Source: VAZQ01 sp035293945
GTDB taxonomy: Bacteria > Pseudomonadota > Alphaproteobacteria > Rhizobiales > Xanthobacteraceae
Length of the DNA: 64,000 nucleotides
Reading direction: 5' to 3'
Assembly: GCA_035293945.1 (NCBI GenBank)
Contig: DATGLV010000045.1
Span: 124,001 to 188,000, forward strand
The notes under the pieces: generated by a model
Databases searched by the model: none
Told to the model about the DNA's origin: nothing
What the model saw: only the letters and a program-made list of their open reading frames with translations
Translations under genes and position numbers: made by a program
Shown here: positions 34,679 through 43,713 of the stretch, in pieces
Layout: each line of letters starts with the position of its first letter
How positions within the stretch are numbered: the stretch's first letter is position 1

Positions 34679-35949
34679 TGCTCGCAGCTGAAACCGGCAT
34701 CCAACATCTGCCGCATGAGGTTGCGGTCATCGGAGGCGGGCCCGCCGGATTGATGGCGGCCGAGGTGCTCGCCCAAGGCGGTGCGCGCATCACCGTGTAT
34801 GAGCGCATGCCGTCGGCGGGACGCAAGTTTCTGCTCGCCGGTCGCGGCGGTCTTAACCTCACCCACAGCGAAGATATCGAGCGTCTGCTCGCGCGTTACG
34901 GCGCGGCCACGCCGCATCTGCGCGCCGCCATCGAAGCGCTTCCACCGGCGGCGCTGCGCGCCTGGTGCGAAGGACTTGGCCAAGGCACGTTCGTCGGCTC
35001 GAGCGGGCGCGTGTTTCCACATTCCTTCAAGGCGTCGCCGCTGTTGCGCGCGTGGCTCCGGCGGCTGGCCGCCATGGGGGTCGCGTTCAAGTCGCGCCAC
35101 TTGTGGAACGGGTGGGACGATGATGGCGCGCTCGTCTTTGCGACTCCGCAGGGCCGAGTGACGATGCGGCCGACCGCGACAGTGCTGGCGCTCGGTGGCG
35201 CGAGCTGGCCGCGGCTCGGATCGGACGCCAGCTGGGTCGAGGTGTTGCGCCGGTCCGGTGTCGAGATCACGCCGCTCGCGCCTGCGAATTGCGGGTTTCT
35301 CGTGGCCTGGTCCGAGGTCTTTTCAAAACGCTTCAATGGCGCACCGCTCAAGCGCATCGCGATCTCGTTCGCGGGCGGCGCCGTGCGAGGCGAAGCGATC
35401 GTGACCAAAAGCGGGATCGAGGGCGGCGCCATCTATCAGCTGTCGGCGCGGCTGCGCGAGGCCGTCACGGCGCGCGGCGAAGCGCTGCTCTCAATCGACC
35501 TGCGCCCCGACGTCGCGACGGCCGAGCTTACGCAGCGTCTGAGCGCACCCCGTGGCAAGCAATCGCTGGCGACTTTCCTGCGCAAAGCCGTGGCGCTGGC
35601 GCCGGTCGCCGTCGGCTTGTTGCACGAGGCCGCCGGTGCTTGCGGCCAGCGCCTTGTGGCGATGTCTTCGCCTGAGCTGGCCGCGCTCATCAAGGCGGTG
35701 CCGATCAGGCTCATCGGGATTGCGCCGCTTGCGACCGCGATCTCGACCGCCGGCGGCATTAGGTTTGCGGAGATCGACGAGGGCTTCATGCTGCGGCACC
35801 GCCCCGGCGTTTTCGTTGCCGGCGAGATGCTCGACTTTGACGCGCCGACCGGCGGCTACCTGTTGCAGGCCGCATTCGCGACCGGTGCTGCCGCCGGGCG
35901 CGGGACACTGGCCTGGCTTAAACAGCCGTTTAGGGCCCTGGAGCTATGA
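34678..35949 (+). CDS. HI0933-like NAD(P)/FAD-dependent oxidoreductase
   Basis: A 423-residue flavoprotein of the HI0933/TIGR03862 type. The FAD motif is VIGGGPAGLMAAEVLAQGG (residues 16-34); then come AGRKFLLAGRGGLNLTHS and, near the C-terminus, GEMLDFDAPTGGYLLQAAFATG. These blocks are diagnostic for the family, which is widespread but has no firmly assigned reaction. The ATG overlaps the ALDH stop (TGATG), so the two are cotranslated, although a metabolic link is not evident. Confidence 0.92.
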   Translation: MLAAETGIQHLPHEVAVIGGGPAGLMAAEVLAQGGARITVYERMPSAGRKFLLAGRGGLNLTHSEDIERLLARYGAATPHLRAAIEALPPAALRAWCEGLGQGTFVGSSGRVFPHSFKASPLLRAWLRRLAAMGVAFKSRHLWNGWDDDGALVFATPQGRVTMRPTATVLALGGASWPRLGSDASWVEVLRRSGVEITPLAPANCGFLVAWSEVFSKRFNGAPLKRIAISFAGGAVRGEAIVTKSGIEGGAIYQLSARLREAVTARGEALLSIDLRPDVATAELTQRLSAPRGKQSLATFLRKAVALAPVAVGLLHEAAGACGQRLVAMSSPELAALIKAVPIRLIGIAPLATAISTAGGIRFAEIDEGFMLRHRPGVFVAGEMLDFDAPTGGYLLQAAFATGAAAGRGTLAWLKQPFRALEL

Positions 35950-36062
35950 CCCGAAACGTGCTTTGTCTCTGTATGCGCCGGACGGGCTCAGCCAGCCGGC
36001 GCCCCGGCTCTACCGACGGGTAAGCCGGAGAAAGCGCAAGAAGCCCATTATGGGGAAACACC

Positions 36063-37382
36063 ATGAGCCACTCTCGAAAAACTGGAAGTTCGATCCAGCA
36101 AGTAGCCGGCAACGGCCTGCTCGATCGCCGCGCGTTGCTCGGCCGCGGCGTGCTCTTGGCAGGCGCGATGGGAGCCGGCGCCGCCGGCTCGCTGACCGCT
36201 GCCGCCGCCGAGCCGCTTGTAGAGCAGCCGTGGAGCCTGCATCCCGGCAATCCGGTCCCGCCCTACCAGACGCCCTCGCACTACGAGGACAAGGTCGTCC
36301 GCACGGTCGACAATCAGAATCAAGCGCCGGGCGGACAGCGTGCACGGACGCCGCATCAACTGCTGCGTGGCATTATCACCCCCAACGGCCTGCATTTCAC
36401 CATCATGCATGCGGGCATTCCGGACATCGATCCGGCCCAGCACAAGCTTGTTATCCACGGCATGGTCAGGCAGCCCCTGGAGTTCACGCTTGAGGGCCTG
36501 ATGCGCTACCAGATGGTATCGCGGATCGGCTTCACCGAATGCGGCGGCAACAGCGCGCCGCTATTCTCCAACACGCCGATCCAGGCCAACCTGCAGGCGC
36601 TGCATGGTCTCTCGTCGTGCGCAGATTGGACCGGCGTGCCGCTCGCGACGCTGCTCGATGAGGCCGGCGTCGACCCGAAGGCGAAATGGATCATTGCCGA
36701 GGGCGCCGACTCTGCACACATCACCCGCAGCGTCCCGCTCAAGAAGGTCATGGATGACGCCCTGGTCGCCCTTTATCAGAACGGCGAGCGCATTCAGCCC
36801 GGCCAAGGCTATCCGATGCGCCTGTGGCTGCCCGGCTACGAAGGCAACATGAACGTGAAGTATCTGCGCCGGGTGCAGGTCACCGACCAGCCCGGAATGA
36901 CCTACTACGAGTCGAAGATCTATACGGATCCGCTCCCGGACGGAAAGGACACGCAGTTCTATTTCGTGAACGAGGTGAAGTCGTTCATCACCTCGCCCTC
37001 GCCCGGGCTCGATATCCTCAAGGAGCCGGGCGTATATGAGATCACCGGCATCGCCTATTCGGGCTCGGGACGCATCGAAAAGGTCATGGTGTCGGCCGAC
37101 GGCGGCAAGAGCTGGGCGGAGGCGGCGCTGATGGAGCCGCGGCTGCCCAAAGCCTTCACGCGATTTTCCTTGCCGTGGCGCTGGGACGGTGGCCCGGCAG
37201 TCCTGCAGAGCCGCGCCTGGGACGAAAGCGGCGCTGTGCAGCCGACGCGGGAGCAGTTCGTGGCCGCGCGCGGACAGACCACCAAGCCGCCGAACGTCGG
37301 CGGATTCCCGGGGCATCATGCCAATCCGATCACCAGCTGGGGCGTCGACGCCAAGGGAGAGGTCAAGCATGTCTATGCGTAA
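36063..37382 (+). CDS. soxC: Sulfite dehydrogenase molybdenum subunit (SoxC-type)
   Basis: A 439-residue protein of the sulfite oxidase family. The N-terminus has a Tat signal (LLDRRALLGRG then a hydrophobic stretch ending TAAAAE). The Mo-coordinating cysteine is C160 in FTECGGNSA. The C-terminal dimer domain includes EVKSFITSPSPG and RIEKVMVSADGG. The ATG has GGGGA upstream. The cytochrome gene overlaps its 3' end by 14 bases, so the pair forms a SoxCD-like periplasmic enzyme. No soxAXYZB genes are in the window, so it may simply detoxify sulfite released from sulfonates. Confidence 0.92.
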   Translation: MSHSRKTGSSIQQVAGNGLLDRRALLGRGVLLAGAMGAGAAGSLTAAAAEPLVEQPWSLHPGNPVPPYQTPSHYEDKVVRTVDNQNQAPGGQRARTPHQLLRGIITPNGLHFTIMHAGIPDIDPAQHKLVIHGMVRQPLEFTLEGLMRYQMVSRIGFTECGGNSAPLFSNTPIQANLQALHGLSSCADWTGVPLATLLDEAGVDPKAKWIIAEGADSAHITRSVPLKKVMDDALVALYQNGERIQPGQGYPMRLWLPGYEGNMNVKYLRRVQVTDQPGMTYYESKIYTDPLPDGKDTQFYFVNEVKSFITSPSPGLDILKEPGVYEITGIAYSGSGRIEKVMVSADGGKSWAEAALMEPRLPKAFTRFSLPWRWDGGPAVLQSRAWDESGAVQPTREQFVAARGQTTKPPNVGGFPGHHANPITSWGVDAKGEVKHVYA

Positions 37383-37899
37383 GTTCGTTGCCGCGGCTGC
37401 TGTCACGGGGTTCGCCCTCACCGCCGGAATGGCGGCGGCCGAGTCGCCGCATCTCGGCAAGCCGATCTCGCCGGCCGATCTCAAGGCTTGGGATCTCAAC
37501 ATTCTGCCCGACGGCACCAATCTTCCGCCCGGTAGCGGTAAGGCGGCGGACGGTCAGAAAATATTTGCCGAGAAATGCGCTGCCTGTCATGGCGAGAAGG
37601 GTGAGGGCGGCCTCGCGGCGCGCCTGATCGGCGGTCCGCCTAAGGCGACGCTCGACGGCGGCAAGGGCATTGCCAATTACTACCCCTATGCGACGACGGT
37701 GTTCGATTTTATTCGCCGCTCGATGCCCTGGAATGCGCCGCGCACGCTCTCCGACCAGGAGGTCTACGCGCTGACCGCCTATCTCCTCGCGGCCAACAAG
37801 CTCATCCCCGAGGATGAGGAGATGAACGCGATGACCTTGCCGAAGGTGAAGATGCCGAACCGGGACAACTTCGTGGTCCGCTTCCCGGATAAGATCTAG
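37369..37899 (+). CDS. soxD: Monohaem cytochrome c, SoxD-type partner of SoxC
   Basis: A 176-residue exported c-type cytochrome. A signal peptide (VAAAAVTGFALTAGMAAA) precedes one haem-binding motif CAACH (C70, C73, H74); SMPWNAP carries the probable axial methionine, and LSDQEVYALTAYLL is the typical C-terminal helix. It overlaps soxC by 14 bases. Classical SoxD of Paracoccus carries two haems; this one is short and has one, like the electron acceptors of simpler sulfite dehydrogenases. The start may instead be the second ATG, two codons on. Confidence 0.9.
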   Translation: MSMRKFVAAAAVTGFALTAGMAAAESPHLGKPISPADLKAWDLNILPDGTNLPPGSGKAADGQKIFAEKCAACHGEKGEGGLAARLIGGPPKATLDGGKGIANYYPYATTVFDFIRRSMPWNAPRTLSDQEVYALTAYLLAANKLIPEDEEMNAMTLPKVKMPNRDNFVVRFPDKI

Positions 37900-37925
37900 A
37901 CGCTCCGCCTTTGGGCTGTATTCCT

Positions 37926-37951
37926 CTGGCCGGGCGCCTGCGCCCGGCCAG
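37926..37951 (+). terminator. GC-rich hairpin after the sox genes
   Basis: CTGGCCGGGCG and CGCCCGGCCAG form a perfect 11-base stem with a four-base loop, 27 bases after the soxD stop. No T-run follows, so it is more likely an mRNA-stabilising or weakly terminating hairpin than a full intrinsic terminator. The tautomerase gene starts 42 bases further on. Confidence 0.5.
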
Positions 37952-37993
37952 CTGCTTGTCGGGGTGCTGCACAAAATGGATGGAGCAGAAAAA

Positions 37994-38377
37994 ATGCCGC
38001 TGGTCCGCATCGATCTCGTGCGCGGCAAATCCGCGGAGTATCGCAAAGCTCTGGGCGAGATCGTCTATCAGGCCATGCTCGACGTCATCAATGTGCCCAA
38101 GGATGACAAGTTCCAGATCATCACCGAGCACGCGCCCGACGAGCTGAACTTTGCCGAGAGCTATCTCGGCAATCGCTACTCCCAGGACATCATCTTCATC
38201 CAGGTCACGCTCAATGCCGGGCGATCGGTCGAGATGAAGAAGGCTTTCTACAAGCGCATTGTCGACGGCATCACCGCGCAATTGCATGCGCGGCCGGACG
38301 ACGTGGTGATCAATCTGGTGGAGGTCGCCAAGGAGAATTGGTCATTCGGCAACGGCATCGCCCAATATGCGATGTGA
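37994..38377 (+). CDS. Tautomerase family protein
   Basis: A 127-residue member of the tautomerase superfamily. The start at 37994 gives MPLVRIDLVRGK, placing the catalytic proline directly after the initiator methionine, as the mechanism requires; TGGAG lies eight bases upstream. The frame back to 37964 would bury this proline and is rejected. The length is about twice that of 4-oxalocrotonate tautomerase, as in the fused-repeat branch of the family. It lies after the sox genes and converges on dnaE2. Confidence 0.9.
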   Translation: MPLVRIDLVRGKSAEYRKALGEIVYQAMLDVINVPKDDKFQIITEHAPDELNFAESYLGNRYSQDIIFIQVTLNAGRSVEMKKAFYKRIVDGITAQLHARPDDVVINLVEVAKENWSFGNGIAQYAM

Positions 38378-38439
38378 AGGACATGGACCGATTGCGCTGA
38401 GGGCAGGGTCGATTTCCACCAGCTTTTCCTATGAAATGG

Positions 38440-41400
38440 TCAGTGAAAATTTCGCCCCTTGGGCATGACGCTCGCGACTTGTTGCGGGCTTCCCGGAACA
38501 TGCGCAAAGCCGAGCTCGCCGGCTAGCTCCGGCTGGTCGCGGAACAAGGTCACCAGCGCGTCACCGGAGCGTGGATGGCGGCGGGGATGCGGATCGGGGG
38601 AGGGATGCTTGACCGCGTCGGCATGCGCCAGCGCCTCGACGCAGCCGTGCTTCTGCGACAGGCGACGCAATAGGGATGTCAGATCTTCCACCCGCTCGGC
38701 CACCACATGGATGACGCCCGACTCGTTCTGCAGCTTGCCGGTCACGCTGATGAGCCGGGCGCCGAGCACGATCGGGCGGAAGGTCTCGTATACCTTCGGC
38801 CATACGATCGTGTTGGCGATGGCGGTCTCGTCCTCCAGCGTCATGAAGATAACGCCGGCGGCGGTGCCGGGGCGCTGGCGCACCAGCACGAGACCGCCGA
38901 CCGTGACGCGGCGCCCCGAGGAAATCGCTGGCAACTGGTCGTGACGCAGGATGCCGCGTTGCGCGAGATCCTGGCGTAGGAAGGCGACCGGATGCGCCTT
39001 CAAGGAGAGGTGCAGGCGGCGATAATCCTCGACCACATGCTCGCCGAGCCGCATCGGCGGCAAGGCGACGTCGGGCTCGAGCTCGCGCATGCTGACGCGG
39101 GCAAACAGCGGCAGATCGTCCTTGTCGCCGGAGCGTTGCAGCGCGCCAACCGCCCACAAGGCGGCACGGCGATCGAGACCGAGCGAGCGAAACGCATCGG
39201 CAGCGGCCAACCGTTCCAGGGCTGACGGCGAAAGGCCGGTGCGCAGCCAAAGATCGCGTACCGAATCGAAGCCTTCTCCGCGCACGCGTTCGATCTGCCG
39301 CGCATCATCTTCGGAGAATCCGCTGATTTGCCGCATGCCGAGCCGCAGCGCATGAGTCGTGCCGATATCCTGGCGCATCTCGGCATGGCGCGGATGGAGC
39401 TTGTTGTCGCTTCTTTGCGCGGGTGTGTCGGTTGCCTCGAGGCTGCAATCCCAATCCGAATGATTGATGTCGACAGGTCTCACCTCGACGCCGTGCTCCT
39501 GCGCATCGCGCACGATCTGGGCTGCCGCATAGAAGCCCATCGGCTGGCTGTTGAGGAGTGCGCAGGCGAAGACGTCGGGATAGCGGCATTTGATCCAGGC
39601 CGAGGCATAGACCAAGTTGGCGAAGCTCGCTGCATGGCTTTCCGGAAAGCCGTATTCGCCGAAGCCCTCGATCTGGCTGAAGCAGCGGGCGGCGAAATCA
39701 GCCGGATAGCCGCGGCTCGTCATGCCGTTGATGAACTTGTCGCGGAAATATTTGATCGTGCCGACGCGCTTGAACGTCGCCATGGCGCGCCGGAGCTTGT
39801 CGGCCTCGGCCGGCGCGAAACCCGCCGCCACGATGGCGATGCGCATCGCATGCTCCTGGAACAGCGGGACCCCCAAGGTCTTTTGCAGGATCGCCTCGAG
39901 CTCCGGCGAGTGATACTGCACCGGCTCGAGACCCTGCCGCCGCCGCAAGTAAGGATGCACCATGTCGCCCTGGATCGGGCCCGGCCGCACGATCGCGACC
40001 TCGATGACCAGATCATAGAACCTCGCCGGCTTGAGGCGCGGCAGCATGGACATCTGCGCCCGGCTCTCGATCTGAAAGACCCCGATCGTGTCGGCGCGCT
40101 GGATCATGCGATAGACGGCCGCATCCTCGTCCTGCATCGAGAGATCGCGCTTGACGCCGTAATGCGACTGCAGCAGCGCGAAGGCGCGGCGCAGGCACGA
40201 CAGCATGCCCAAACCCAGCACGTCGACCTTGAGCAGCCCGACCGCGTCGAGATCGTCCTTGTCCCATTCGATGACGGTGCGGTCTTCCATGGCGGCGTTC
40301 TCGATCGGCACGACCTCATCGAGCCGGCTGCGGGTGATGACGAAGCCGCCCACATGCTGGGAGAGATGCCGGGGAAATCCGGCGAGCACGCGCGCGAACG
40401 AGCGCGCCATCTTGAGCCGCCGGTCGGACGGATCGAGGCCGACGCGCCGGGTTTCGTTTGCCGTCACCCCGTCCATCGACCAGCCCCACAAGGAGCCGGC
40501 AAGCGCCCCGATCGTGTCCTCGGACAGGCCGAACACCTTGCCGACGTCGCGGATGGCGCTGCGGCCGCGATAACAGATGACGGTCGCGGCGAGGCCGGCG
40601 CGCTCGCGCGTATAGGTCCTGTAGATGTGCTGGATCACCTGCTCGCGCCGCTCGTGCTCGAAATCGACGTCGATGTCGGGCGGCTCGCGCCGTTCCGCCG
40701 AGACGAAGCGCTCGAATAGCAGATCGATCTTCTGCGGATCGACATCGGTGATGCCGAGGCAGTAGCAGATCACCGAATTGGCTGCTGAGCCGCGTCCCTG
40801 GCAGAGAATCTTCTCTTCATTGCGGGCGAATTGCACCACGTCGTGAACGGTGAGGAAGAAGGGCGCATAGTTGAGCTCGCCGATGACTCTGAGCTCCTCG
40901 GCGAGCGCATGGCGCACCTTCTCAGGGATGCCGTCCGGGTAGCGCCGCCGCGCGCCTGCCTGCGCGAAGGCCGTGAGCGCATCCTGCGGAGTGGCATAGC
41001 CCTTGCGGGTCTCGTCCGGATATTCGGTGTTCTTCAATTCATCGAGCGAGAAGCGGCAGGCGTCGAGAAAGATGCCTGTCTGCCGCAGCGCCTCGGGGAG
41101 CTTGCGGAACAGCCGAGCCATCTCGGCGGGCGGCTTCAAATGCCGCTCGGCATTGGCTTCCAACAGACGCCCCGCCGCGTCGATGGTCTTGTGCTCGCGG
41201 ATGCAGGTGAGAATGTCCTGCAGCGCGCGCCGCCTGGCAGAGTGATAAAGCACGTCATTGACGGCGATGAGTGGAACGCCGGCACGCCCGGCGATATCGG
41301 CGAGGCGCGCGCTGCGGCGGATGTCATCGCCGCGATAGAGCATGTCGGCGGCGAGCCATAGGGGTTGTTTGTGTGTGTGAGCTTGTTTGCCGATGCACTT

Positions 41401-41844
41401 TTCGTTGGCTGTTTGCGCGAGCCGTTCCAGCAAGTCCTGCAGGGCCGCGGCCTCAAAGCGCGGCGGTGCCATGACGATAAGGTTGAGCCCGGCGATGAAA
41501 TCTTCGAGATCGGGAAGATAGAGGCGGCAATCTCCTTTTTCGGCGCGCAGCTTGCCGCGCGAAAGCAGACGGGTCAGGCGTCCCCAGGCGGCACGATCTT
41601 GTGGATAGGCGAGAACATCTGGTGTGCCGTCGGCGAAGGTGAGGCGTGCCCCGACTGCAAGCCGCAGACCAGTCGTTTTTGCCGCCATATGGGCGCGCAC
41701 CACGCCTGCCACGCTGTTGCGGTCGGCGATGCCGATACCGCGCAAGCCCAGCCGCTGCGCGGCGGCGACGAGCTCCTCGGGATGCGAAGCTCCGCGCAGA
41801 AAGGAGAAATTGCTGGTGACGGCGAGCTCGGCGTAATCAGACAT
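38440..41844 (-). CDS. dnaE2: Error-prone DNA polymerase, C-family
   Basis: A 1134-residue DnaE2 polymerase, which carries out SOS mutagenic translesion synthesis with ImuA and ImuB. The PHP domain spans about 1-240, and the palm contains the catalytic aspartates in PDIDVDFEHERR (about 389-400) and VDVLGLGM (about 541). A helix-hairpin-helix region (LRLGMRQISGFSEDDA) and an OB domain with VTVGGLVLVRQRPGTA follow. It starts 33 bases after the imuB stop. The PHP domain has a roughly 12-residue insertion (EKCIGKQAHTHKQ) encoded by a strikingly low-GC patch. SOS control is inferred from the operator upstream of imuA. Confidence 0.95.
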   Translation of the reverse strand: MSDYAELAVTSNFSFLRGASHPEELVAAAQRLGLRGIGIADRNSVAGVVRAHMAAKTTGLRLAVGARLTFADGTPDVLAYPQDRAAWGRLTRLLSRGKLRAEKGDCRLYLPDLEDFIAGLNLIVMAPPRFEAAALQDLLERLAQTANEKCIGKQAHTHKQPLWLAADMLYRGDDIRRSARLADIAGRAGVPLIAVNDVLYHSARRRALQDILTCIREHKTIDAAGRLLEANAERHLKPPAEMARLFRKLPEALRQTGIFLDACRFSLDELKNTEYPDETRKGYATPQDALTAFAQAGARRRYPDGIPEKVRHALAEELRVIGELNYAPFFLTVHDVVQFARNEEKILCQGRGSAANSVICYCLGITDVDPQKIDLLFERFVSAERREPPDIDVDFEHERREQVIQHIYRTYTRERAGLAATVICYRGRSAIRDVGKVFGLSEDTIGALAGSLWGWSMDGVTANETRRVGLDPSDRRLKMARSFARVLAGFPRHLSQHVGGFVITRSRLDEVVPIENAAMEDRTVIEWDKDDLDAVGLLKVDVLGLGMLSCLRRAFALLQSHYGVKRDLSMQDEDAAVYRMIQRADTIGVFQIESRAQMSMLPRLKPARFYDLVIEVAIVRPGPIQGDMVHPYLRRRQGLEPVQYHSPELEAILQKTLGVPLFQEHAMRIAIVAAGFAPAEADKLRRAMATFKRVGTIKYFRDKFINGMTSRGYPADFAARCFSQIEGFGEYGFPESHAASFANLVYASAWIKCRYPDVFACALLNSQPMGFYAAAQIVRDAQEHGVEVRPVDINHSDWDCSLEATDTPAQRSDNKLHPRHAEMRQDIGTTHALRLGMRQISGFSEDDARQIERVRGEGFDSVRDLWLRTGLSPSALERLAAADAFRSLGLDRRAALWAVGALQRSGDKDDLPLFARVSMRELEPDVALPPMRLGEHVVEDYRRLHLSLKAHPVAFLRQDLAQRGILRHDQLPAISSGRRVTVGGLVLVRQRPGTAAGVIFMTLEDETAIANTIVWPKVYETFRPIVLGARLISVTGKLQNESGVIHVVAERVEDLTSLLRRLSQKHGCVEALAHADAVKHPSPDPHPRRHPRSGDALVTLFRDQPELAGELGFAHVPGSPQQVASVMPKGRNFH

Positions 41845-41877
41845 GACGCAACATCACTTTCGAATTTCGCTTCTGCT

Positions 41878-43713
41878 CTATGCAAACAAGCCATGCAGGT
41901 ACCAGCGCGGCTCCTTGAGCTCGCGGCCATAGAGGCCTTCGCGATAAACCCAGAGGCGGATTCCATCGCGGCACTCGAGGCGGAAATAATCGCGCGTCAA
42001 GGCACGGCCGTCCCGGTCGCGCCACCATTCCATGGCGATGCGTTCCGGTCCTTCCGCATGCGCGACCTGATGCAGCACCCGCCGCCAGCGAAACCGCACC
42101 GGCGGTCCGTCGGGAACTTCCGCGACCGCTTCGATCGGCTCCGGCCGGCCGAACAGGCGCAGCGGCCGCGTCGGGCTCGGCGATTGCTCTAACCGTTCGT
42201 CCCCGCGGAAGCCGGGACCCGGCGTCTCTTCGCAAAGATGCTCTTGATGATTGCTCAAGCTTGCATTTTGCGAAGAGACTGGATTCCCGCTGGAGCCTGC
42301 CCCCGACCCCGATCGGGGGCGGGAATGATCGGAGGAAACCAATTTCCTCACAGCCTCTTTCGCGGGAATGAGCGGCTGATGTGCTGCCGGCATGGCGGCG
42401 ACGGCGAATTCCGGGATATGGGTGTCCTGCGCGACACATCGGGTGAGGCGACGCAGGCCGAAGCGCGCGCCCAAGCGATCGATGAGATGCGCGAGCTCGG
42501 TCGTTTGGTCGCCTTCCGCAAGCCCAGTCTGCTGCGGATCGCAGCGCTCGGTCGTAAGCGCCATGAGGCGGACCACATCGAAGCCGAAGCCCGGATCGCA
42601 ATCATCTCCGAGCGCGGCGAGCCGCTCATTGAACAAGGCCCGCATGCGCGCCGAATCGCGCAGCGGCGCGCCGGTTCCGACCTCGCTGCGCTCTACCTTG
42701 CCGTCGGTGCGGAACAGCGCGAGTTGCAGACGGCGGGCGCCCTCGCCGCGCCGTTCCAGCATGCGGGCAAGCTCGCCCCCTAACAGCTCGATGGTGGCGA
42801 GCACGTCGGCTTCGAGCAGGATCGGATCGGCAAAACGGCGCTCCACCACATAAGGCGGGATCGGCAGGCGCGGCGTGATCGGCTCGTCTTCTTGGCCCAT
42901 GGCCTGAGCGATGCGGCGGAGGAATTGCGCGCCGAAGCGGGCGGCAAGCGGGGCGCGCGGACGATCGATCACATCGGCAATGCGTTTGAGGCCGGCCTGC
43001 TCCAAGCGCGCCTCGATGTCTTGCCCGATGCGCAGCGCGGCGAGCCGTAAGGGCAAGAGCGCTGCGCGCGTGCCGTCCGGTGGGACGATCGCATAGGCTT
43101 GCGACCCCCTCCCTCCTTGTCGGGAAGGGTTGGGGAGGGGGACGTCACGGGCTATCGACGTGCTGTATCTCGCAACCCCCACCCCCGACCCCTCCCCACA
43201 GGGAGGAGGGGAGGAGTTTGTTGCATGACCAAACCGTGCCACCGCCCAGGCGCAGCCGACCGTGTCGGCGATTGCGGCGCGTGCCGCAAAGCCAAGGCCA
43301 GCGAGGCGCTGCACGATGTCCTCGCCGAGGGCCGCTTCGCCGCCGAACAGATGTGCGCAGCCGGTGATGTCGAGCATCAGCCCGTCGGGCGGATCGAGCC
43401 CGACCAGCGGCGTGTAGCGGTCGCTCCAATCGGCGATCGCGACGAGCAGGCGCTGGTCGGCTGGGCCGTCGGCATCGGCTACCAGAAGCGTCGGATACAT
43501 CGCCCTGGCATCGGCCAGCGTCATGCCGGTCGAAAGGCCGAGCCGCGCGGCCGCATCGTTCACGGCCACAAGCGTGAGCGCATTCTTGACCGGCTCGACG
43601 ACAACCAGTGGCGTCTGATCAAGCGGTGCGGAGGAGGCGCGCGCGATCCGGTCGGTCGTCAGCCGTCGCAGCCATACCGATAGATAGCGCCTGCGGTGCG
43701 AAGATGCGCTCAT
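41878..43713 (-). CDS. imuB: Inactive Y-family polymerase homologue ImuB, with two repeat-encoded insertions
   Basis: A 611-residue ImuB protein. It has the Y-family fold (RYLSVWLRRLTTDRIA at the start, GLMLDITGCAHLFGG where active polymerases carry their acidic site) but lacks the catalytic acidic residues, as expected of ImuB, which recruits DnaE2 and ImuA to the clamp. The start at 43713 (MSASSHRRRYLS) overlaps imuA by 95 bases. Two stretches do not belong to the family: about residues 164-205 (SPPPCGEGSGVG ... PNPSRQGG) and about 470-515 (SRPRSGSGAGSSG ... GPGFRGDE). Both are translations of intergenic palindromic repeats that keep the frame open. The family C-terminus (RPLRLFGRPEPIE, RFRWRRV, WYLHGLF) is intact. 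Confidence 0.93.
   Translation of the reverse strand: MSASSHRRRYLSVWLRRLTTDRIARASSAPLDQTPLVVVEPVKNALTLVAVNDAAARLGLSTGMTLADARAMYPTLLVADADGPADQRLLVAIADWSDRYTPLVGLDPPDGLMLDITGCAHLFGGEAALGEDIVQRLAGLGFAARAAIADTVGCAWAVARFGHATNSSPPPCGEGSGVGVARYSTSIARDVPLPNPSRQGGRGSQAYAIVPPDGTRAALLPLRLAALRIGQDIEARLEQAGLKRIADVIDRPRAPLAARFGAQFLRRIAQAMGQEDEPITPRLPIPPYVVERRFADPILLEADVLATIELLGGELARMLERRGEGARRLQLALFRTDGKVERSEVGTGAPLRDSARMRALFNERLAALGDDCDPGFGFDVVRLMALTTERCDPQQTGLAEGDQTTELAHLIDRLGARFGLRRLTRCVAQDTHIPEFAVAAMPAAHQPLIPAKEAVRKLVSSDHSRPRSGSGAGSSGNPVSSQNASLSNHQEHLCEETPGPGFRGDERLEQSPSPTRPLRLFGRPEPIEAVAEVPDGPPVRFRWRRVLHQVAHAEGPERIAMEWWRDRDGRALTRDYFRLECRDGIRLWVYREGLYGRELKEPRWYLHGLFA
42198..42329. repeat. Palindromic repeat inserted in frame in imuB (C-terminal part)
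   Basis: A composite element: CGTCCCCGCGGAAGCCGGGA at the left, then a 13-base perfect stem GTCTCTTCGCAAA (42224-42236) / TTTGCGAAGAGAC (42267-42279) with a TTGA-TCAA inner pair, then CCCCCGACCCCGATCGGGGG. The first unit is of the same family as the repeat at 14806. It is translated within imuB with no stop. Confidence 0.85.
43103..43217. repeat. Palindromic repeat inserted in frame in imuB (N-terminal part)
   Basis: Starts with GACCCCCTCCCTCCTTGTCG, contains GGTTGGGGAGGGGG and a mirrored CCCCCACCCCCGACCCCTCC, and ends with GGGAGGAGGGGAGG. The two halves are inverted copies around GGGCTATCGACGTGC. Elements of this C/T-rich type are otherwise intergenic here (7871, 57605). Its reverse strand is open in the imuB frame. 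Confidence 0.85.

Noticed and set aside
39328..40719. Long plus-strand frame inside dnaE2
   Set aside because: Antisense shadow of the polymerase palm domain; no ribosome binding site or recognisable motifs.
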